Origin: Acholeplasmataceae bacterium UBA5769
GTDB taxonomy: Bacteria > Bacillota_I > Bacilli_A > Acholeplasmatales > Acholeplasmataceae
Assembly (NCBI GenBank): GCA_002418725.1
Contig: DIER01000016.1
Coordinates: forward strand, 1-64,000
Reading direction: 5' to 3'
Length of the DNA: 64,000 bases
In this document: positions 59,401 through 64,000 of the stretch, piece after piece
Numbering within the stretch: position 1 is the first letter of the stretch
How the letters are laid out: every line of letters begins with the position of its first letter
Program-made: the position numbers and the translations under genes
The notes under the pieces: generated by a model
Told to the model about the DNA's origin: nothing
Databases searched by the model: none
What the model saw: the letters and a program-made list of their open reading frames with translations, nothing else

Positions 59401-62400
59401 TATAACATATACGCAATGGAACCTTCGTTACCTGCTTCTCCTAACCATCCGGTATCCAGTGAACCTTCCGCTTCACTATAAGGAGATAAAGCTAAAATAT
59501 CAAGATTATCAGGCATAAAAATACCTTCATTGATACCTTCAGAGGAAGAAAGCGCGTATAAACCAGGAAAACTTTGACCCGTGGATACTTCTAGTCTTGC
59601 GATCAGTTCAGGATTTGCATGGTCTTTATCAATATAGGCAATATAGTCATGAATGTACTGGTCAGTTCCTGAATAGACGGGTCTTGAACTTCTGAAAGGG
59701 AACGTTTCACTGAAAAAACCACCTTCATGGTCAGAGATACTGTAGTGATCAATCACTTTGCCCATATACTGACCAACCCAACCACCTTGGAAAAAGTAAG
59801 TAAATGGTGGCTTTGAGTTATCACTTAACTTGGATGTTCCCATATAAGCTAACATATTTAAAATGACTTGATTCGCTTCTTGTAGATTACCAAAACCATC
59901 AGCCCAAGATGAGGATAGATCAGGTGCATTATCAAACATGTTGATCATGTCGTCCATATTGATCAAATAACCAAAATAGATACGGTCAATCGGATAGGTC
60001 ACATTACCAGCAAATGCCCAACTTTGTGTTCCTGTATGAATTTTACCTACCATCGCGCCAAAAGCATAATAGGCGGTTCTGGTTGGAAGCTGTTGTGACT
60101 CTGTATATGTTTTTTCAACCCAATCGTAGGCAGTAATTTGACGTACTTTTCCGTATTGGATGAGGTTTGACATGTAAACCTCATGAGGATTTAATGTCCC
60201 AAAATGATTTAAAGGAATAAGTCCAATAAAGCCTGAAGCGGTGTATTTGCTATAAATATGACCGTAGTTAACGTTATTAACGACTGATAAAACACCCATC
60301 GCCAAGATACCAGCACTTTTCACTTTAGACTGATTGGAGATGGTATGTGAGGATTCATTGGTTTCACCCCACGCATAAACATCACCATAATTGATGGTGA
60401 ATGCAATCTTAGACAGATGATGATTGTCCAAAGGTGATGCTTGGGTTAAATCTGACTTTAAGTCGTTTCTAATCACGATACCTGATGCATGGGACGTTCC
60501 TGAGACGCTCATTTGGGTAACGTGAATGTTTCCGCTGTTCGCACTATCCATCACTGTTGCATAGGGTCCAATCAAAAGCGATGTAATCCCACTTGCAGAT
60601 GCATGTGAAGAAGTCGTTTGATGGGTATTCGATACAAAGATATCACCAAGATTAAACGCTTTTGTCATTAAACCGTGTTGCTGATAAACAATACCTGAGT
60701 TATAGATATGCTTTGCATAAGTGCCTGATACTTGAAGATCTCCTGTGTTTAAGACATTGTGTAAAGGACCATCCATTGACACAAAATTGATCGATGTTGG
60801 ATCGATCTGACGATGGATGGAATATGCTGTATTGAGGTGATGGAGCACGATACCTGCAACATAAACATCTGCATCAAACGATACCCCACCTAAGGTTTTA
60901 AGCGTGATTTCTCCACCTTGGAAGATGTCTTTTCCTTCAAAACCTTCTGATAAAACATTGGTAATTCCAGATAAGTTTAATGAAGACATGGGATAACTTG
61001 ATGAAATGTGATGACCGATGTTAAATAGCATATCTCCCGTATTTCTTAAGTGTTCAAGATGCATGTTTTCCCCATAAACCATCATGGTATAGGTGATTTT
61101 TTCTTGTGTTAATGCATCTGAAGTCGTCATATTCACATGACCTTTATTTTCAAGGTGGAATAAGTGGATATCGCTATTTTCTTTTCCATAAAGAAGTGTT
61201 GCGTAACCATCAACATAAGTGGCATCAACATTGACAGATGAACGGTTAAATAATCCTTCCATATGACCAGAAGAACCCTTAATGTTTAGACCTAAAGAAA
61301 GCTCGATCTGTTGATGATATCTTACCTCTTCAGTCAGCAAGAGTGTTGATGTATCGATGAATAGACTTCCCTGATGTGTTAAACGTGCTAACTTAAATGT
61401 GCTATTATCAAGATGACCTAAACCACTGATGACCGCTTTTTCAGATGTCTTTGGCAAAACCGTTAGGACACCTTTTTGAAGTGCTTGGTTGATGAAAACT
61501 GTGTCTTTTAAAAGTCCAAAAAGACCACCGATATAGACATGGTTTGCATTTAATAAGGGCGGTTGATATGTCATGTGACCCGTATAAACGACCTCTTGAA
61601 ATTGAACATTTGATCCATAGCCTAATACGCCACCGATCATCTGAAATTGTTCCATGTTTAATGCTGTATAAAAACCAGTCATATCCATGTCAGTGATGTT
61701 TTGATCTACCTTCACATTGGATGCTGAACCCACCAAACCACCTTGCTTGATTTCAAGTGTAGACTGGGGCTCTAAAATCGCACCTGACATTAATCCCGTG
61801 ATACTGCTTGATGAGATCGTCCCTGAAGCTTCACCTGCAAAGCCACCGATGACCATGTTTTGAATAGGTTTCGGTGTTCCTGTAAACATCATCTGTCCAT
61901 CCACATGCACATTCTCAATCGAACCATGAATCATTTCTCCTGCGAGGATGCCTATCTTTAGCGCATTGGACTTTATTTTTTCTTGATTTACAGATAGCGT
62001 GACAGATCTAAAATTAAGATGTGATATCTTGCCAAATAAAACGTTAAACAGTCCTATCGTGTCGTATGCGAACTGGTTTTCGATGTGATGAAGTGATAAA
62101 TTGAATATCGTGTAATAACCATAAGCACCACCGTTAGCGGGTTCATGAGGATATAACGTTTTTTGTGATTGCATAACATTCGAGGTAAAGGTTCCGTTAA
62201 AACTGACCTTTTGAGCTCTATAGGCATCTCTTGAGACCATGGCCATGTCAATGTCGTGATCTAGGACAAAGGTAGACTTTCTAAAATAACCTGAGCGCAT
62301 CAGTAACTTTTGCATCACGATCATATCCACAGGCTTTTGAATCAAGAGTTTATGATCAGTTACCTGAAGTCCTTGAAGTGATGGGTATACATCATGTCCC

Positions 62401-63416
62401 TTTACCTGATCGATTTCATGGGGATATAAAACTAAACCGTGATAAGCATCATTAAAATACCAATCTGATGAAAAAAAAGATGCGACTTGGAATTGTTCTG
62501 TTTCTAAACCTATACCTAAACTGCCAAGTGCAGATTCACTATAGAGCGTATCATCAAAATAAATACGAGTCATCGTCCCTAAATTTTCACTTAAAACAGG
62601 GTGAACCGAAAGCGCGTGTGTCACAGCTCTACTTCTGACATAAGGTGCTGCAATCCAAAGATCACGGAGGATACCTTTATTTACACTGACAAGCCCTGCC
62701 ATATGAAAAGCACCATCGACATGCATACCAGAGGCTTCTTTGCGTGTGTCTTTGACATAGACATGCTCGATAACGCCATTGTTTTCTCCTGCAATATAGG
62801 CTGCATAGCGCATGTTTCCCCATTCAATGGGTTGAATCATAATCGGGTTAACAAGTCCAAAATGATGGATGTGAGCAGACGCAGAAACGTTTGAAAACAT
62901 CGATAAAAAGCGCATGCCCTGAAAGTTCATTTCATACGTATCTTCATCTAGAATAGAGGTAAAATAGAGATTTGTAATCTCAAAACCCTGTCCATTAAAT
63001 GTCCCTGTAAAAGGCTCTATAACGCCAATAGGGTTGAATGTAAAGTTGATATTCTCTAAGACCGCATCATAGTAATCAATGTCGTTTCCGAGCACATAGT
63101 CTTGTGCTAAATAGCTCAAACGATGTTCACCAAGAGTGAGTCTTGATAAATGATAAAGATCGGTTGCTTTTTCAATGACATAGATGTGTGATTCTTCAAT
63201 CAGTTGTGGTTGATCGATGATCAACTCAAAAGGTCGGTAATCCGTTTCGTAAGCGACAGGTTTTAACGTATCAAATGGGAGGTCGCCAGACCAAGATGTC
63301 GAATCACTTAAGTCTCGTGCAATCACTTTATCAAGTTGTGGGATGGTAACAAACAAAAAAAGGAAGGCAACCATGATGATCCCTATCATGCATTTTTTGA
63401 GTAGGTTTCTGTTCAT
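56469..63416 (-). CDS. giant secreted beta-helical surface protein
   Basis: 2315 residues, the largest gene here. An N-terminal membrane/signal segment (about 9-27) precedes a first domain with FNPIGVIEPFTGTFNGQGF, a GLUG/beta-helix-type motif also present in the 45609-47474 protein. Residues about 755-1060 contain repeated turns of the form N-x-G-[DHN]-[IVLM] (NKGHVNM, NTGDMLF, NTGDLQV, NLGDIFV, NSGNIHV, NYGDVYA, NYGHIYS), typical of right-handed beta-helices. The last third is beta-sandwich-like. No LPXTG or C-terminal membrane anchor. GGAGGG precedes the ATG; 21 bp after the next gene upstream. Probably an adhesin or matrix protein. Confidence 0.82.
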   Translation of the reverse strand: MNRNLLKKCMIGIIMVAFLFLFVTIPQLDKVIARDLSDSTSWSGDLPFDTLKPVAYETDYRPFELIIDQPQLIEESHIYVIEKATDLYHLSRLTLGEHRLSYLAQDYVLGNDIDYYDAVLENINFTFNPIGVIEPFTGTFNGQGFEITNLYFTSILDEDTYEMNFQGMRFLSMFSNVSASAHIHHFGLVNPIMIQPIEWGNMRYAAYIAGENNGVIEHVYVKDTRKEASGMHVDGAFHMAGLVSVNKGILRDLWIAAPYVRSRAVTHALSVHPVLSENLGTMTRIYFDDTLYSESALGSLGIGLETEQFQVASFFSSDWYFNDAYHGLVLYPHEIDQVKGHDVYPSLQGLQVTDHKLLIQKPVDMIVMQKLLMRSGYFRKSTFVLDHDIDMAMVSRDAYRAQKVSFNGTFTSNVMQSQKTLYPHEPANGGAYGYYTIFNLSLHHIENQFAYDTIGLFNVLFGKISHLNFRSVTLSVNQEKIKSNALKIGILAGEMIHGSIENVHVDGQMMFTGTPKPIQNMVIGGFAGEASGTISSSSITGLMSGAILEPQSTLEIKQGGLVGSASNVKVDQNITDMDMTGFYTALNMEQFQMIGGVLGYGSNVQFQEVVYTGHMTYQPPLLNANHVYIGGLFGLLKDTVFINQALQKGVLTVLPKTSEKAVISGLGHLDNSTFKLARLTHQGSLFIDTSTLLLTEEVRYHQQIELSLGLNIKGSSGHMEGLFNRSSVNVDATYVDGYATLLYGKENSDIHLFHLENKGHVNMTTSDALTQEKITYTMMVYGENMHLEHLRNTGDMLFNIGHHISSSYPMSSLNLSGITNVLSEGFEGKDIFQGGEITLKTLGGVSFDADVYVAGIVLHHLNTAYSIHRQIDPTSINFVSMDGPLHNVLNTGDLQVSGTYAKHIYNSGIVYQQHGLMTKAFNLGDIFVSNTHQTTSSHASASGITSLLIGPYATVMDSANSGNIHVTQMSVSGTSHASGIVIRNDLKSDLTQASPLDNHHLSKIAFTINYGDVYAWGETNESSHTISNQSKVKSAGILAMGVLSVVNNVNYGHIYSKYTASGFIGLIPLNHFGTLNPHEVYMSNLIQYGKVRQITAYDWVEKTYTESQQLPTRTAYYAFGAMVGKIHTGTQSWAFAGNVTYPIDRIYFGYLINMDDMINMFDNAPDLSSSWADGFGNLQEANQVILNMLAYMGTSKLSDNSKPPFTYFFQGGWVGQYMGKVIDHYSISDHEGGFFSETFPFRSSRPVYSGTDQYIHDYIAYIDKDHANPELIARLEVSTGQSFPGLYALSSSEGINEGIFMPDNLDILALSPYSEAEGSLDTGWLGEAGNEGSIAYMLYTVMRQTRASFAATIYDLELTQTDASGAYIPGGITLNSPVIDQTRKMLTYYLPSNAQILTQTSSSLMNVYRFIEVSEGLGRKVPDLVVSGEQTYSWIGDYKKSGDHFVEIGPYHTTGTVMLQTSDLEPVTSYARGTPVYGKTDLAADATLSTLFKHIPHTYVLFWWQATGYRVNATTGFAPGYGAYEPYTLANYPTLYRYVGPSRENVTYIQTDVEENVVVFNDAEIYFGVNPNSDRHLISQGASLTHQGLTEQSVSSVPRSYGVYEAMYDEHGNYIDSVQDHYGKIRIFSASFDPLDPASYQDYDIRIIRTSDQSLSAIESLMVSDMNALPESPLVSYTTSTQNMMPIEPYQKGIVNVSYETLNVADLQNMTSRVHVRDKVSFDLVDQSLYDVKQGINQTLHAFDNKTGSWGTGHVSFSVEFDELLPSGTYEIVIELITGDVYVVSFEKMMSNHAEVLSVTYQGQQMDVSGGMLTSDIPFGLFYDPNDVSTKPVNFSNLSEIESIGFNDLVNQYPFYLDAIMISTFSHISFVSLEIDKIDGMRHRYTIIYEIVAEDLTTTLFTHQLIEKMPSLEPNAIYDNGALVSGYVHQIGYNHAPTFRIAFDLSNVYVSSDLPWLISSTFTPLQSGDQALLGSDYVTSIMPELGYEVDFFKETPMGTYAIFFTYQQEVELWGEVLTWHVDYQTMQFNKVMNEESMLTDILFVSDAVFQGFNTIIDPAYITSERYQFLLLNPSEREVIQLPTTGIVYLDQGNMPTYYIIGQVQQTHLSYYMPQMMIPDGAIIKKVVDDENIGPEYQSDNLYADFSPLGDAFNFIHYRIYAMDYHINPTHYTDYYVAVQDMTNMIRFDVTLVNEALIPVENIHIRISICQTEIGNETCARENEMLSMGIFSSYINGSYVHPVFQTTTYGTYKVEVFLPDGYTYTMAVSEVTIIGNAFYVENSIFPRKVYMTLTIQDELTSKPWGNEHIKLLEPQN

Positions 63417-63437
63417 GTCATCCCTCCTTCATTTCAT

Positions 63438-64000
63438 TTAACTAAATGGGTTATAATCGATCTTCCAAACCTCTTGGTATCTGTTCGCTTGAACCACTTC
63501 GATCGACAAAGAAATCTCTAAATAAATAGTCTCAACAAACTGATCATTTGATCTTGCATACATCATGAGTCCTCCATCTGCTAACTTTAACTGAATGGAC
63601 TCTCTTTCAGAAACAATCTGATCGATATATTGATATCCGTCTTCATGATGAATCACTTGATAACCCTCGCCAAACATCACATTGGAAAACGGATGAAACC
63701 CAGGACGACTGACCGTAATGGCCATCGCTTCTCTTAAGGTTTCAGCTTTATCGATGTAATAACGCTCTTTGATGTATGATTCCATCCATTTAATTCTGAT
63801 GCGAGATGCGTAAGTAGGTGTGATAGAGACATCAATGTTTAACTTTGAAAGGGCGTTTACTGCATCTGGATCTGAGACATTGACAAGCAATACATGACGT
63901 TCATGATCATAATAAGGACTCAGAAAATCTACTGTTATCTCATCAAATGACATCACCATCGTGATGCCAACATCACCTGTTGAAAGTTGAATGTTAGATG
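63438..64000 (-). CDS. secreted protein of the locus, 5' end beyond the window
   Basis: Partial: the frame stays open to the right edge, reading SNIQLSTGDVGITMVMSFDE before the first visible ATG, so about 186 residues are visible and the true start lies outside. The LSTGDVGI stretch is what follows the cleavage site in TasA/camelysin-like proteins, so I expect a SipW-type signal upstream. The C-terminus (ETIYLEISLSIEVVQANRYQEVW) is beta-rich. It precedes the giant protein gene by 21 bp, in the same operon. Confidence 0.7.
   Translation of the reverse strand, partial: SNIQLSTGDVGITMVMSFDEITVDFLSPYYDHERHVLLVNVSDPDAVNALSKLNIDVSITPTYASRIRIKWMESYIKERYYIDKAETLREAMAITVSRPGFHPFSNVMFGEGYQVIHHEDGYQYIDQIVSERESIQLKLADGGLMMYARSNDQFVETIYLEISLSIEVVQANRYQEVWKIDYNPFS

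Noticed and set aside
62601..62894. Plus-strand open frame of 97 codons inside the giant surface-protein gene
   Set aside because: Antisense shadow within a continuous 2315-codon frame; no promoter or ribosome site.

Overview
The window reads as chromosomal DNA of a low-GC, wall-less Firmicutes relative, most like the Acholeplasmatales/Izemoplasmatales side of the Mollicutes. TGA is an ordinary stop codon (for example yaaA ends in TGA overlapping the cls start), which argues against Mycoplasmatales. MEP-pathway genes (dxs, ispH) are present, no peptidoglycan gene is seen, and gene orders such as nusB-xseA-xseB-dxs-tlyA-recN and cshB-nfo next to ispH recall Bacillus. The genus is inference.

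Layout. 1-5.4 kb: exopolysaccharide genes (a CapD-like dehydratase, a degenerate response regulator, and a cpsB-cpsC-cpsD phosphotyrosine control operon). 5.5-10.5 kb: small membrane and unknown proteins, then rlmD. 10.5-12.5 kb: an ATPase/TOPRIM-like pair that looks like a phage-defence insertion with its own consensus promoter. 12.5-32 kb: housekeeping genes (ackA, trmL, MATE pump, pncB, yaaA, cls, an antiporter with a PII-like partner, a PTS-type EIIC, tRNA-Leu(CAA), argS, purB, purA, glgA, nfo, cshB). 32-41 kb: ispH, dinB and the recN-tlyA-dxs-xseB-xseA-nusB block. 42-45.6 kb: a TetR-controlled ABC-2 exporter operon with a clear palindromic operator.

The outstanding region is 45.6 kb to the right edge, all on the minus strand. 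It encodes at least five proteins with SipW/TasA-type amino-terminal signals, a 2315-residue beta-helical surface protein, two SipW-like signal peptidases, a membrane-anchored McrB-family AAA+ ATPase and a long coiled-coil partner with a McrC/DUF2357-like amino-terminal half. Three class-I cyclic-di-GMP (GEMM-I) riboswitches control it: one in the leader of the filament operon and two in tandem inside the locus, each followed by its own intrinsic terminator. The most economical reading is a second-messenger-controlled extracellular fibre or matrix apparatus in a cell without a wall, with an unexpected McrB/McrC-like mechanoenzyme in its core. No c-di-GMP synthase or phosphodiesterase gene lies in the window.

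Only one RNA gene (tRNA-Leu) was found. There is no CRISPR array, insertion sequence or prophage. No gene-free stretch exceeds 300 bases once the riboswitches and the tRNA are counted.
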